DNA of 64,000 bases from Macrotis lagotis. Its lineage: Eukaryota > Chordata > Mammalia > Peramelemorphia > Peramelidae. Position numbers and translations under genes: made by a program. The stretch is from contig NC_133662.1 in assembly GCF_037893015.1 (NCBI RefSeq), positions 206,843,778 to 206,907,777 of the forward strand, given 5' to 3'. Positions 46,805-58,725 of this stretch are shown piece by piece. Within the stretch, counting starts at the first letter, position 1, and each line of letters opens with the position of its first letter. The notes under the pieces are model-generated. The model worked only from the letters and a program-made list of their open reading frames with translations. It was not told where the DNA came from and made no database searches.

Positions 46805-47655
46805 AGGGACCTGAAATTAATGACTATTTGGGGGCAAACCTTATTAAAATAAGAGCTATCAAAACTAATTAATATTGGTCACTTTGAACATAATGAACAT
46901 GGAAAAATTAATTGTGAATGTTTCTTACTGATATTAATTATTAAAGCCCTCTTTGTAATATAGGAAACAATTATGATGCATAAATGAAAACAAAAATGAT
47001 GGATAAAATGATTATATTATATGACACTTTGGCATCAGTTCAATATCTATAAATTATTTCTACTTAAATCAGGTTCTTCCATCCTTATGTCTTTTATTCT
47101 TAGTAGTTTTGGATAAATTCTCGTATTTATTGAAAGCTGTATTATGAAATCAGAATTGCTGAACTTCAGTCAGGTAAAATTGCTATAAAATTAGGATTCT
47201 AATGCTTTCTGATCCCCAGGTGCCAAATCTTTGACTTATCATAGGAATTTCCTTGAAAATTTTTATCAATAGTTATTAGTGCAGATTGGCAATGATCTTC
47301 ATTTTCATTTTATTACATTTTATTGTGTACCAAGGGTACACATTGTTGCATTATTTCAGAACACCTAAACATTTACATATATATATATATATATATAATA
47401 GAGCACACCCACATTTAGAAGATTGACCAAGATACCAAACTGCATATGAAAAATTGAAAATTGATTTTTGAGGGCAATCTAACCAGTTATGTGGAATATA
47501 TGACAGCATTCCGGTTAAATACAAAATTAATTTATAGGATTATTTGTGTTACTCTGTGTGACAAGTAAATGGAAAACACAAAGAAGTATAACAACATATT
47601 TAATGATTAAAACATTACAATAAAATCTTTTACCTACTGCTGACTAAAATTCCCC
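46805..47655. other. No gene recognised; short (AT)n at 47378-47397
   Basis: AT-rich sequence with one short dinucleotide run. Confidence 0.4.
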
Positions 47656-47659
47656 ATAT

Positions 47660-48115
47660 TTTATTTTATTTTTAGTAATATAATTTAATAATATTTTTTC
47701 CAAAGTATATTTCACAATAATTTTCAACATTTATTTTTGGAAAATTTTAATTTCCATTTTTTTTCCTTTCCACCTATCTCCTAAGGACAGCAAGTAACAT
47801 GAAATAGTTAGACATGTACAATCTGGTTAAATAGATATATACATATTAGTTATGTTGAAAAAGAATAATCAGATAAAAAAGATGAAGTCATGAGAAAGAA
47901 AAAGTAAAAAAAAAATTAAATGATAAAACTTAAGTGAAAATATAAGGCTTTAAATCTACATTTAGATTCCATAGTTCTTTCTCTGAATGTGGATGATATT
48001 TCCCACTCAAATCTTTTGGAATTGTCTTTGACTGATGTATTATTGAGAAAAGTTAAGTCTATTATAGTTGATCTTCACACAATTTTGCTATTAAATGTAT
48101 ACAATGTTTAAAGCA
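47660..48115 (-). mobile_element. L1 LINE 3'UTR, 5'-truncated
   Basis: Antisense 3'UTR: 'ttttccaaagtatatttcac', 'ttgaaaaagaataatcagat', 'agattccatagttctttctc', 'gaatgtggatgatatttccc' and 'gttaagtctattatagttga'. It resembles the start of the 7.5 kb copy. Confidence 0.75.
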
Positions 48116-48339
48116 TGAATGGCAGAATTAGTTTAGTATATGAAGTAATGAAATATTCTTCTGAGAAATAGAATTCGCAGTATTAACTCACATTGTTTCT
48201 TTTGTAATTTCTTCTCAGGAGGTCACTATTAGGATTTTCTCTTTCACTCTGGATCTGGTCAATAATTAAAGGTCTATGGTTAAATGGATCAATTTTATGT
48301 GCAGATGCCTGGCTATTGCGGACCTATTTACAGTGACTG

Positions 48340-49239
48340 TGAATGATGGCTCTGACATCAGTGTAATGATGAGACCTAGAAACTCACATTGTCATCTGAT
48401 TCTTCTTGGTGGAGATCTAGCAGAGCCTTGATCTTCTTTGCCAGGTTGCTAAAAACCATAATCACATTGTTTATTTTCTTCAGGACTTGAGCTATGAGCA
48501 AAAAGCATTCAGGAATAAGATCACTCATTCTTTGGCACAGCAATATAAATTTTCCTAATTTCCAAGATTTAAGTAGATGTGCAGATATCTTAAACAAACT
48601 GCTGGGGTTTGAAATCAAACTTGCTGAAATCTTTGATTTTTAAGACGCTCTTTTTAACCAGGTGCTGCAGGTAGTAATTTAGCATAGAAATTATTTTTTT
48701 CATCCAGGAAAGAAAGATTTGAAGTCCTATGTTAGGAGGATCAAGGTAACAATTCTTTCATTAGACAAGATGTTGTGCAATTGAGATAGCTGCCTTAACT
48801 ATTTCTCATTTTCTTAGCAGTCCTCTGGAGACAATCTATCCTATTCATTTTTTCCTGTCAGTCTATTGAATATCTTGTGTAATTACTATATGAATTCATC
48901 AAATCTGAAGATAACATCATTCATCAACAGATTAAGAAAATGAAGAATTATCAGAGGCAAATTCAGTTTGACCTGTTATGCTTTCTCTGCAGATATCTAT
49001 TCCCCACATGATATTTAAGATAGGATACATTAGTTGATAGTATTTAAAACTTTTGCTCAAACCCATGGAGAGGGGAGAGGTCTTCTTTAAGTTTAATGTC
49101 TACAAAGACAATGAGTGCTCCATCAAGCTGGTTTGCATAGGGATATTTGCAGAACATGCACATATGGTCAAACATACTGGACACCAGGAGATTTGGAACT
49201 CAGTCCAGGTGTGGCTTCCAGCTCCTCTACCAGTTTAGC

Positions 49240-49295
<56 letters not shown>

Positions 49296-50770
49296 AGAGG
49301 TATTCTCTCTACTCTCCAAGTGCAAATGGTGATAAAATGAAGAACTTGCTCCAATGGCTCAGTTGACATTGCCAGGATATTATCATTAAAACGCTATAGG
49401 AAAATAAGAAAATTTCCCACGCTATCAGCAAAAAAATCCAGCAATTAAGCTAAAGAGAAGTACTGAACCAACAAAAGAAATGTCAGCTTTATAGACTCTG
49501 TATCTTGGTTGCCAATGACTGGTTGAATCAGAAGAATGTAATGAACTCCTATAAACTGAGACAATTTTGTGGCATCTGAGTTTCATTCTTTGTGAAGTGA
49601 TAGCTGGACCTCAGGTACTCAAACTTTTCTCAAAGGCTATCTACACTGGGACTGGTGATTTGCTGAGTCCCATGCCAAAGTAACCAGCAGTAAGTGAAAG
49701 CTCTTGTTGATTTTTAACATCTGGACATGCAACTTGTAAATTCCCTATTCAAGGGGTACTCTGGCAAGACTATGTTCCCTATTGCCAGTTTGTTGTTTTG
49801 GGTGAGCTGCATCACGATCAATCTCTTTAGGTATCAAACAGCCATCTTCATCCAAACCTTTTGCACATACATTCTTTATCCTTTTATCTTCATAATTCAA
49901 CTCTCCAAGGGCTCAGTAAGAAGGGTTGAAGGTTAGTACTCTCAGGAATTTAGTTTTGCACAGTTATTAGCACAGTTTCAGGAGGCATACACACAGATTT
50001 GGGAAAAATACATGTGAGATAAATATCTGAAAGATTTCTGGTAACTGAATGGCCCAGATCTGGTGCACTCTGTGTTTGCACATAGACAGTTTCTAAGCCA
50101 AGATTTAATTCTTGGTGTCTGGAGAGAGCTGGAGCAAGGTCTTTAGTACCTGGTAAATCTTTTCATTAAAACAAGCCATGAAATGATGGAAGCTGACTTC
50201 CTGTAGTTTGATCACCTAAGGACTGGATTGGGATGGATTCAAGAAATAGCCATGATTCTCAATTTCCATTGGAGTCTTTAACACAGGAGATACCCAGGAT
50301 TACTCCCTTAGTAATTTTTTTTAACTGGACTTTTTAGACCAACTGTCCATTGTGGGGGTTCTTGGGTTAAATGGACTCTACAAAAACTCTTGCATTGCCC
50401 TTTTGCCTTGTGATTTAGAAAAACATATCTAGATATGTGTATAGCAGGATTTGACATGGTTCTAAGACATTTATTCTTTTAAAAAAATGTCAGATATTGG
50501 AAGCATGACTTCTAGAAATGTCAAAGCTTCCTGGACCATTGTCAGGTATTCAAAGATCTCTTTGAGGTACTTAATTACATCATCAAAATGGACCTCATGA
50601 ATTGCATCTAACAAGAGATGTACTACGACTCTGGTCAACATAAATCTTTGGAATGAAGAGGAGAGTTTGGATATTAAACAAACTTTAATATACAACAAAG
50701 GACAGCAAGCTTTCTGGCACTTTGGTAATCCCCTCTTTTGGTTTTGTGCAATAAGAATAAACATAGGAAA
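48340..50770 (-). pseudogene. Unidentified coding-like region (candidate processed pseudogene)
   Basis: Several minus-strand stretches look like pieces of one helical protein, broken by stops and frameshifts. 50764-50471 has VVVHLLLDAIHEVHFDDVIK then YLKEIFEYLTMVQEALTFLE. About 49900-49780 has LGELNYEDKRIKNVCAKGLD then EDGCLIPKEIDRDAAHP. About 49380-49320 has EPLEQVLHFIT. About 49245-49180 has TAKLVEELEATPGLSSKS. 48618-48376 has LIAQVLKKINNVIMVFSNLA then KKIKALLDLHQEE. Base composition is richer in GC than the flanks, and I recognise no transposon in it. Continuity over 2.4 kb without visible introns favours a processed copy. The parent gene is unknown to me, and grouping all the pieces is an inference. 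Confidence 0.42.
49246..49292. repeat. (GT)n microsatellite
   Basis: About 23 GT units, inside the coding-like region. Confidence 0.97.
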
Positions 50771-50774
50771 TATG

Positions 50775-52360
50775 TGCTTCTCCCCTTCATCTAAATATGC
50801 AAAGTCTTAATGTTGCAGAAAAGGTCATGTTAATCAAGTGGTTGCTTGAACCCTGAAGTAACAATTTGGTAAAGAGGGCCTGCTCAATATTGCTTATATA
50901 AAGCCATCCTGTTCCAAATCTCCTGCCAGTTTAAAAAAATTCAAATGAAATAAAATGAATGTTCCCTTTCCAAATCACAAAGAAATAAATTTCCTTTCAA
51001 TAAAGGACCTTGGAAGCATAGAATAAAATTGGAAACTAAAGAAGATAATTTTATAGAATGAATTAGTTAAAAGATAAACTTTAGAAACAGTCAATAATAT
51101 ATAACAATAAGAATGAAAAAAATATTGGATGAAACCAGCATTTGGGGAAGTGGGGGTTTTCATCCCTAAAAGCTTAGATCAATAAAAAAGAGAAAGAACA
51201 AATCCATAAATTTGTCAGATAATTAAAATAACTAAAAAAAGAAATTAAAATCCCTCCTCATACATCAAAATAGAAAGCATTAATCTCAAAGGAGAGATTA
51301 ATAAAATTTAAACCAAAAATAATAAAACCATTATTTAAATTAAATGAAATTGTGATTCAAATTTATGAAAAAGCAATAAAATGCATAGCATATATTCAAT
51401 GTTACTTTTGTGAGCAATACTATAAGGCAAAAATTCCTCTACTTTCCCTTTGAAAAGTATTTTTTCCATATGGGAGAAATATTTTTATCTTTCCTGAGAA
51501 CAGAAGAAAGACAGAAAAAGACAAACACATCTCATTTTCTGAATGTATAATCAATGAACCTAAAATATGTCATCAAAATGTTAATTGTTGGAAGGGCTGA
51601 GAATGTGAAGAACTTACAAATAATATTGATAAAAACAAAATCAAATTATGTACATTTTAAAAAGTGTTTTAATATGCTATTTTAAAATAGTTGACTTTTT
51701 TGAGGGGCAGACATACAAGAACTTTTAGATGCTAATTTCTACAAAAACTGTGAATTGTGCAATACCATGTGTGCTTTAGAAAGTAGGTTACTTCTGAAAC
51801 ATAATGATGTTCTAATGTGCCATGACCTCACCTCTTTTGATGTTCACATCAGTAAGAGTTTAGATTTTGAGTCCCATCCCATATGATTCTTGATAGGTAA
51901 TTCATATCAAAATTTAGTATAGTAGTTATACTTACTAAGGAGAGTTCCTTCCTCACTTTCTGCCAATGGTATGATTATATCAACTGAATGTATATGTTTT
52001 CTGATAGATATCCTTTGTTTTTTGATCTAATCTGATCATCTTTTATAATCATACAATCTTTTATAATCATACAATCTTTGATGATTTAGTCTTTCTTCTG
52101 TTTCATTATAATCTAAATTCTCATATATTGTACCCTGTAATTATTTACTATGTATATTCACACTGTCCTTTTAGTAATATGTTTGGTTATTAGTGTATCA
52201 TAGACTTCTATGACTCTCAACTCTCCAATTTTATGACTTTTAAAATTTTTTGAAAGAAATTTGACCTAATTAAAGGCCAATTAAAAACATTTACTGTAGA
52301 TGATCTCCAACTTACTTAAGATCTCAATATCTTTGTGTCTTTAGGTTACCTAAGATAAAG
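50775..52360. other. No gene recognised
   Basis: AT-rich sequence. A 19-base tandem duplication ('tcttttataatcatacaa') occurs at about 52039-52077. Nothing else supported. Confidence 0.4.
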
Positions 52361-52364
52361 CCAT

Positions 52365-52560
52365 ATAGTCACTAATCAATAAAAATATTTAAAATATTTA
52401 CTATGTGATTGGCATTATGCTAAATTCTGAAGAATCAAATGTGAAAAAAGAAAGACATTTCTTGCCATGAAGAGCTTATCATCTTATAGTGGAAGTGGAG
52501 AAATATTTAGCTTTAGGCATGTTGGAGATGTTCATGAAGTATAAAGTTAATTCATCCAGA
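52365..52560 (+). repeat. Ancient interspersed repeat, class unresolved
   Basis: 'atttactatgtgattggcat', 'tatgctaaattctgaagaat', 'aaagaaagacatttcttgcc' and 'atgaagagcttatcatctta' give the repeat whose start also appears at 31840 and whose middle appears at 1770. Confidence 0.55.
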
Positions 52561-53059
52561 AAAGTCAAAGAAGTCCAAAGTGAGTGCAACCTAGTTGGAA
52601 ATGAGTTGTCTCTCTTGTGTCCACTCATTATTTGGAGGTTGACTTCTTGCTCATGCCTTGGGGCAGAGGATACAAATTTGGTGAGAGTATAAAGGTTTAT
52701 TGGATCTTACAAAATAATGGAATGTCATATTATATGAGTTTACTGGGGGGCTTGGTGAAGTCATTGCAGTCAGATAGTAAATGAGAATGTGATGATTCTC
52801 ATCTTGCTCTGTTTTCACTTTATGTCTCTCTTCATCAATCTTGTAAAAATAGAGGCTTAAGTCTTTCCTTCTTTAAGACTGACATTTAATTCTAATACCT
52901 TGGTCCTTGCCTTTTGTTTAGTCTTTCCCATTTAGGCAAATGGGATAGAGGCTGCAATACTGAGAACTTCAAAAGTTCTATAAAGTAAGACTTTGGAATT
53001 TGGGGTATTTTCCCTATCAAATTATCACATCCCCCAGTGGTTGTATTTCTCCTACTTCT

Positions 53060-53305
53060 GAGTGCAGTTCTATTTGATGATTTTCATCAAAGGATATTAA
53101 TTTCGAAAGTATAGCAAGAACTAATGGACAAACATTTGTCTTCCCTCAAACTGTATAAAAACACTCTCCCCTACCTTGGGAAGTGTTTGCTCATTCACTG
53201 CATCTTCTATGTAAAAGTGGGTCCATCAAACAAATGTTTTCCTGCATGGCACGTATACAAGTCTCTCAACTGTGAATTGAGTTGTATTCCAAAAGCCACT
53301 GTATA
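53060..53305 (+). repeat. Possible solo LTR
   Basis: A TATA-like 'tataaaaacact' at 53154 is followed about 75 bases on by 'catcaaacaaatg', a possible degraded polyadenylation signal, and a U5-like stretch ending 'aaaagccactgta' near 53303. This spacing fits a retroviral LTR promoter and R/U5. The 5' edge and target duplication were not found. No viral coding sequence is visible nearby. Confidence 0.3.
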
Positions 53306-53309
53306 GTTT

Positions 53310-53780
53310 AAGACAGTATGACTTTGTGTTTCAATGCTGGAATATTATGAAGAGATCCAAGAATACAGAGATATGAGGACAATGGGAAAGTCTAGATCGT
53401 TCACCTAAAATTGAAAAGAAAGGCCAAGGAGCAGTCTGTTTTGTTCTGTTGGGGTCAAATGTTGGAGTCTGATGCTTGGATGTTCAAGACATCCTCACAT
53501 CATTATCTCTCATGGAATCTTTCTGTTTATATATAAAATACATATACATATACAAATATACATAATAATAATAAATGTTTCAAGAAACATATATTTCCTT
53601 TTTTCAATGAAGTGGCATGTAAGAGGGAATACTCAATAGATTTCTGTTCATTTAAAAAATAAAAATAGATGAGGTGAAGAGTGCTATACAAATGGCATGC
53701 TGAATGTACATTGTGATTCCCTAAAAGAAAAAGTAGAGACCCAAGTCAAAGTTTCAGTGCATAAAGAAAAGTAAATTAAA
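53310..53780. other. No gene recognised
   Basis: Unassigned sequence with a short TA/CATA-rich patch at 53528-53570. Confidence 0.35.
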
Positions 53781-53784
53781 CCAT

Positions 53785-54145
53785 ACATTCATATACTATA
53801 TCTTGTTTAACCTTCCCCAATTGATGGGCATCCCCTCAATTTCTGATTCTTTTCCAGAAAAATTTGCTGTTTTGAACATTTTGAAACAAATAGGACTTAT
53901 CCCCTTTTTTTATTATTTCTTTTGAATATTGGCCTAGAATTAGAATTGCTAGGTCAAGTAGTTCCATATTGTTCTCCAGAATGGTTGAATCACTTCACAA
54001 TTCCACCAGCAATGCATTAATATTTCAATCCTCCCACAAGCTCCCCAACATTGATCATTTTCTGTTTTTTTTTTATCTTAGTCAATCTGATAGGAATGAG
54101 GTGATACTTCAGAGTTGTGTTAATTTGCTTTTCTCTATACACTGA
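53785..54145 (-). mobile_element. L1 ORF2 C-terminal fragment
   Basis: Antisense L1: 'ccaattgatgggcatcccct', 'ttctccagaatggttgaatc', 'caacattgatcattttctg' and 'caatctgataggaatgaggt'. Confidence 0.85.
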
Positions 54146-54224
54146 AATTCCAATTTGGGTCCCTACTCTTTCTTCCAGGGAATCACAATGTGCACCGAGC
54201 ATCCCACTTGTATATCACTCTTTA

Positions 54225-54282
54225 CCCCATCTGATTGAATAGAGGTAAGGTAAGAAGGGAGGGTGCAGGGAAATTTTGTAAC

Positions 54283-54329
<47 letters not shown>

Positions 54330-54360
54330 TCTGGATGAATGTTGAAAAAATAAACTATCA
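54225..54360 (+). mobile_element. L1-type 3'UTR end with (AT)n
   Basis: 'agggtgcagggaaattttgt' with 'aacttaaaaaa', an (AT)n run (54292-54326), then 'gcatctggatgaatgttgaa' match the extreme 3' end of these L1s in sense orientation. Confidence 0.55.
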
Positions 54361-55636
54361 AAAATGAAATTACAAATTGGTGTATAAAAGAGTGCTTATG
54401 ATTTTTCAAAGGAAAGAGAACAGGCCAGGAAAGTAGAAAATATATTTCATGTGATATTAGAAGAACCAAAACTTTAAAGGTAATCAGAATAATATCGGAA
54501 AACAGGTTTTAAAAAAACCCTAAAACTTGGAACAGTAGTTCCTCTATTCCAGGTCTATTGCAGTAGAGGGAAAGAGTGGTTGAGAATTGCTTGAATCTTA
54601 CCCTCATTGGATTTAACTCAAAGAGATATCATTTATATTCATTTGGTGAAGAATTAGCAAGAACAGAGGAAAAAGGGAGGATGGCTAATTGAAGGGAGGG
54701 CAGATTGAGGGAAGTGGTGGTCAGAAGCAAAGCACAGATAAGGAGGGATTGGATGAAAGGAAAAATAAAAGTACAAATGAGGGAAAATAGGATTGAAAGG
54801 AATACAGAGTAGATATTCTTAACTGTGAAGATAAATGGGTGGGCCTCTCCCATAAAATGGAAGTGGATAGCAGTGTGGATTAAAAAAAATCATCCAATAT
54901 ATTGTTTACAAGAAAAACATTTAAAGCAGATACATGAAAACAGAGTAAAGATAAAAGACTCAAAAAGAGTATATTATGCTTCAGGTGAAGTAACAGAAAA
55001 GCTAGGGGAGCTATATTGTCAGAAAAAGTTAAAGGCAAAATAGGTCAAATTAAAAGGACACTGTATTTTCCTAAAAGGTATCATGGAGAATGAATAAATT
55101 TATCAATTTTAAAGATAAATGCACCAAGTGGTATAGCATTCAGATTCTTAGAGGGGAAGTTAAATGAATTATAGGAAGACATTGAAAGCAAAATTATACT
55201 ATTTGGGAGCCCCAGCTTCCATCTCTCCTAAATAAATAAATTTAATTACAAAACAAAGAAAGAAATTAAAGGAGATAAATAAAATGTGAGAAACATTAAA
55301 TATGGTAGATCTCTACAGAAAATTGTAGGATGATAGAAAGAAATTTGACTTTTTCTCAGTGATACATGATACCTAAACAAAAATTGATCATGTATTTGGG
55401 CAATAAAAACCTCACAATGAGATGGAGAAAGAAAGAAATATTTTTGCATCCTTATCAGGTCATGATGGAATAGAAATTACATGCTCTAAAAGGTCATGCA
55501 AAGATAAACTTAAATTAATTGGAGACTAAATAAACTAAGTTTAAAGAATGAGTAGATAAAAAAATCATAGAAATAAGCAACAATTTCATTTAAGAAAAAT
55601 GACAATAATGGGAGACTCATCAAAACTTGTGGGATG

Positions 55637-55778
55637 CAGGGTGGCGTAGTGAATAAAGTACCAGCCTTGGAGTCAGGAGTACCTGGGTTCAAATTTGGTC
55701 TCAGACACTTAATAATTACCTAGCTGTGTGACCTTGGGCAAGCCACTTAACCCCATTTGCCTTGCAAAAACCTAAAAA
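55637..55778 (+). mobile_element. tRNA-derived marsupial SINE with 15-base target duplication
   Basis: Sense full-length copy ('cagggtggcgtagtgaataa', 'ggagtcaggagtacctgggt', 'tgtgtgaccttgggcaagcc', 'aaccccatttgccttgcaaa'). The perfect direct repeat 'aaaacttgtgggatg' lies at 55622-55636 and 55779-55793. Confidence 0.97.
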
Positions 55779-55793
55779 AAAACTTGTGGGATG

Positions 55794-56165
55794 GAGATAA
55801 TGGGGGAATGGGGGAGGGAAGGGGGTATAGGTGATAGAAGAGAGGGAAGATCATGGGAGAGGCTACTCAGATACAAAACAATTCTGAATAGGGACAGGTG
55901 AAAGGACAGAGAGAATAGAATAAATGAGAATTGGGAGGAATAGAGTGGAGGGAAATACAGCTACTAATAGCAACTATGGAAAAATATTGAAGCAGCTCTA
56001 TGATAAACTTATGATAAAGAGGGCAACTCATCCCAGAGACAGAGCCATTTAAATCTGAACACAGACTGAAATAAACTGTTTTTTTCTCTCACTATTCTTG
56101 ATGCATCTCCATCATTTAGGGGTGAGGAGGACTTATGTTTACTTTCAGAAGATTATTGAAATAAT
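55794..56165 (+). mobile_element. HAL1-like 3'UTR fragment within L1
   Basis: Purine-rich sequence ('aggtgatagaagagagggaa', 'agagaatagaataaatgaga', 'aaatacagctactaatagca') colinear with 14330-14510 of the HAL1-like element at 12.1 kb. L1 ORF2 resumes after it. Its left edge is hidden by the adjoining SINE. Confidence 0.68.
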
Positions 56166-56708
56166 ATAAAATTAATAAATGAAATTGTCACAAAAAATAG
56201 GTGAAGAAGGAGTTCTGCCATATTTCCTTTATAACACCAATAACCTGCTGTTACCTAAACTAGGAAGAGCTAAAACAGAATAAGAAAATTAGGAACTAAT
56301 TTCCCTAGTAAATATTGATGCAAAAATTTAAATATTAGCTAAAACATTATAGCAAATTATCATTAGGATAGTGCTCTATGATTAGGTGGAGTTTATACCA
56401 GAAATGCAGGCATAGTTAGCATAGTTGACCATATTAATTAGGAAATTAACAGAAATCATATGATTATCTAAACAGATACTAAAAAGTTTTTGACAAAAAT
56501 ATAACATCCATTCCTTTTCAAAATAATAGAAACCAGATGAAGAAATGCAGTTTTCCTTAAAATGATAAGTATTATCTATCTAAAGCCATCAGCAGCATTA
56601 TGTACAATGGGAATAAGCTAGAAGTACCATCAATAAGATCAAGGTTATCACCAGTATTATTTAATGGTATACTAAAAATCTTAGCTGTAGCAATTAAAAA
56701 AAGAAGGA

Positions 56709-56984
56709 ATGAGAATAGACAATGAGGAAACAAAACTCTCACTATATGCAGATGACATGATGCTATACTTAGGGAATCCTAAAAAATCAACTAAAATAAC
56801 ACCTGAAAAAGTTAACAACTTTAGCAAAGTTGCAGGATATGAAATAAACACACAGTTTTTTATATGTTGTCCACAAAGCCCAACAGCAAGACATGGGAAG
56901 ACAAAGTCTATTGTTGGATTCCACCTTCCTAGACAAAACTATAAACTATATAAACAAAGTACAAAACTTTTTTCACACAAATGA
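56709..56984 (+). pseudogene. L1 ORF2 reverse transcriptase core fragment
   Basis: A 91-codon frame keeps the intact catalytic motif YADD in LSLYADDMMLYLGNPKKS and the following VNNFSKVAGYEINTQ block, both standard in L1 reverse transcriptase (RT palm and downstream). Stops lie on both sides, so no enzyme is made. Confidence 0.9.
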
Positions 56985-57038
56985 GGTCAGATCTAAATAG
57001 CTGGGAAAATGTCAAGTAGGCATGGGTGGGCAGAGTTA

Positions 57039-57768
57039 ACGTATTTCCCCATATATAAGACACACCCTTTTTTGAAAAATGTGGGGTCTAAAAAGTGGGA
57101 ACAACTTATACAGTGGTTGTAGTTTTTTCTTACATTTCCCACTTTTTGAGGTTGTTTTAGTGCTCATTGTTGAAGATTTTTTACTTGTATTTTCCATTTT
57201 TTTTTCATGCTTGTTGTCTTTGTGCTCATTGTTTCATATTTGTTACCCATATATAGGTTACATTTTGCTACATTCTTCCCAGAAACAGCTCAGAAAAGAT
57301 TTTCATACCGTGCTGAATTCAAGTTCAAAGGGATCCAGTTTCCAAAAGAGAATGGAAATTGCACTGCTGAACATCAGTTTGGTCCCCCTTCAACTGAGAA
57401 AACAATCTGAGACAGGGAAGACGAAACCCTACTGAAAATTCCTCTGCAGAAGAAAGTCATTAATTACCTGCGTTAGAAAGGGAATTGAAGAGATACACTG
57501 AAGATCAAAGGGCACTTGGAATTCCTGTGACCACAAAGATGGTTCAGCAAGAGGTAAAAAGAATTGCTGATGAAAAAGAAGTGACTGATTTCAAAGGAGT
57601 ATACAATGGGTGCTTCAGGTTCATGAAATTGAATAAACTAGGCATGCTTCCTTGCAACAGACTTGAATTTCATGATAAATAAAACTTGAATTCAATGACC
57701 TTATGTAATTTTTTTCAAGTTTTGGACCTTCAAATTAAGGTGCATCTTATACAGGGAGGGAAATATGG
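57039..57768 (+). mobile_element. pogo/Tc2-like DNA transposon, internally deleted
   Basis: Terminal inverted repeats of about 30 bases ('acgtatttccccatatataa' at 57039; the right end reads 'ccatatttccctccctgtat' on the minus strand) are flanked by TA on both sides (57037-57038 and 57769-57770), the tc1/mariner-superfamily target duplication. L1 ORF2 sequence reads across the TA once the element is removed. Only the N-terminal part of a transposase is left, and the catalytic domain is missing. The element is therefore non-autonomous. Tc2/pogo-like is the best guess for the subgroup, because the helix-turn-helix parts resemble those of pogo-derived genes such as POGK. Confidence 0.82.
57290..57660 (+). 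pseudogene. pogo-like transposase N-terminal DNA-binding part
   Basis: Two fragments in different frames. 57297-57410 reads KRFSYRAEFKFKGIQFPKEN, then a FGPPSTEKTI segment: a Brinker/pogo-type helix-turn-helix. 57470-57645 reads LERELKRYTEDQRALGIPVT, then TKMVQQEVKRIADEKEVTDF and CFRFMK, a CENP-B-type second DNA-binding domain. A linker with a frameshift lies between. The sequence stops before any DDE/DDD catalytic motif, so transposition activity is impossible. The DNA-binding half is recognisable and relatively well kept. Confidence 0.82.
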
Positions 57769-57923
57769 TAATTTAATTTTAGAAAATGACAATTAAAATA
57801 ACCAATTTACTTATTTAGTGACATCCCAATAAAATTAACCAAAAATTATTTTATATTACTAGAAGAAATAGCAAAACTCATCTGTGCTTATAAAAGGTCA
57901 AGAAAATCAAGGGACTAAATTTT

Positions 57924-58072
57924 CTGTTTCTGTTGGTTTTTTTGGTTTGTTTTTATTTTTGTTTTTCAAGGCAAGGGGGTTAAGGTACCTGTCCAATGTC
58001 ACAATTAGGCAGTTATTGAGTGTCTGAGGCAGATTTAAACTCAAGTCTTCCTGACTTCAGGGTCCATGCTCT
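57924..58072 (-). mobile_element. tRNA-derived marsupial SINE with target duplication
   Basis: Antisense copy with a long T-rich tail, 'caaggcaagggggttaaggt', 'gtgtctgaggcagatttaaa' and 'ctgacttcagggtccatgct'. The A-box end is missing. Flanks 'gggactaaatttt' (57911-57923) and 'gggaataaatttt' (58073-58085) form a 13-base duplication with two mismatches. Confidence 0.9.
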
Positions 58073-58560
58073 GGGAATAAATTTTTAAAAATGCTAAGGA
58101 ATGTAGCCTAGCCATACTAGTTCTAAAATTATATTATAAAGGAACAGACATAAAAATTCTCTAATTCTGGCTAAGAATCAAAATGGTGTTCAATAGAATA
58201 GATTAGGTGCAAAAGAAAGAGTATTAAAGGATTATTTTAGTTTACTGTTTGACAAATTCAAAGACTCCAGCTCCTTTGATAAAAATATCCTATTTGACAA
58301 AATCTACTGGGAAAATGGAAAATAGTATAGTAGAAATTAAGCATAGATCAACATCTCACATCCAATACCAAGACAAGGTTGAAATTAGTTCATGATTTAG
58401 ATATTAAAGGTGGTACCATAAGCCAATTAGGAAAGCAAAGAATAGATTATTTATCAAATCTATGGAGAGGGGAAGAAGTGATGACCAAATAAAAAATAGA
58501 GAAAATTATGAAATGCAAAATGAACAATTTTGTTTAAATTAGGTTAAAAAAATTTTACAG

Positions 58561-58725
58561 GGGTGGCTAACTGGTACAGTGGATAGAGCACCAGTCCTGG
58601 AGGCAGGAGTACCTGAGTTCAAAACCGGCCTCAGACAGTTAATAATTACCTAGTTGTGTGGCCTTGGCCAAGACACTTAACCCCATTGTCTTGCAAAGGA
58701 AAAAAAAACCTAAGAAAAGAAAAGA
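58561..58725 (+). mobile_element. tRNA-derived marsupial SINE
   Basis: Sense copy: 'gggtggctaactggtacagt', 'ggaggcaggagtacctgagt', 'ttcaaaacc', 'tgtgtggccttggccaagac' and 'aaccccattgtcttgcaaag'. Flanks 'aaaaaaattttaca' and 'aaaaaagttttttaca' are a probable decayed duplication. Confidence 0.93.

Noticed and set aside
57079..57435. 118-codon frame in the DNA transposon
   Set aside because: It is in the wrong frame relative to the helix-turn-helix transposase fragments and is a by-product.
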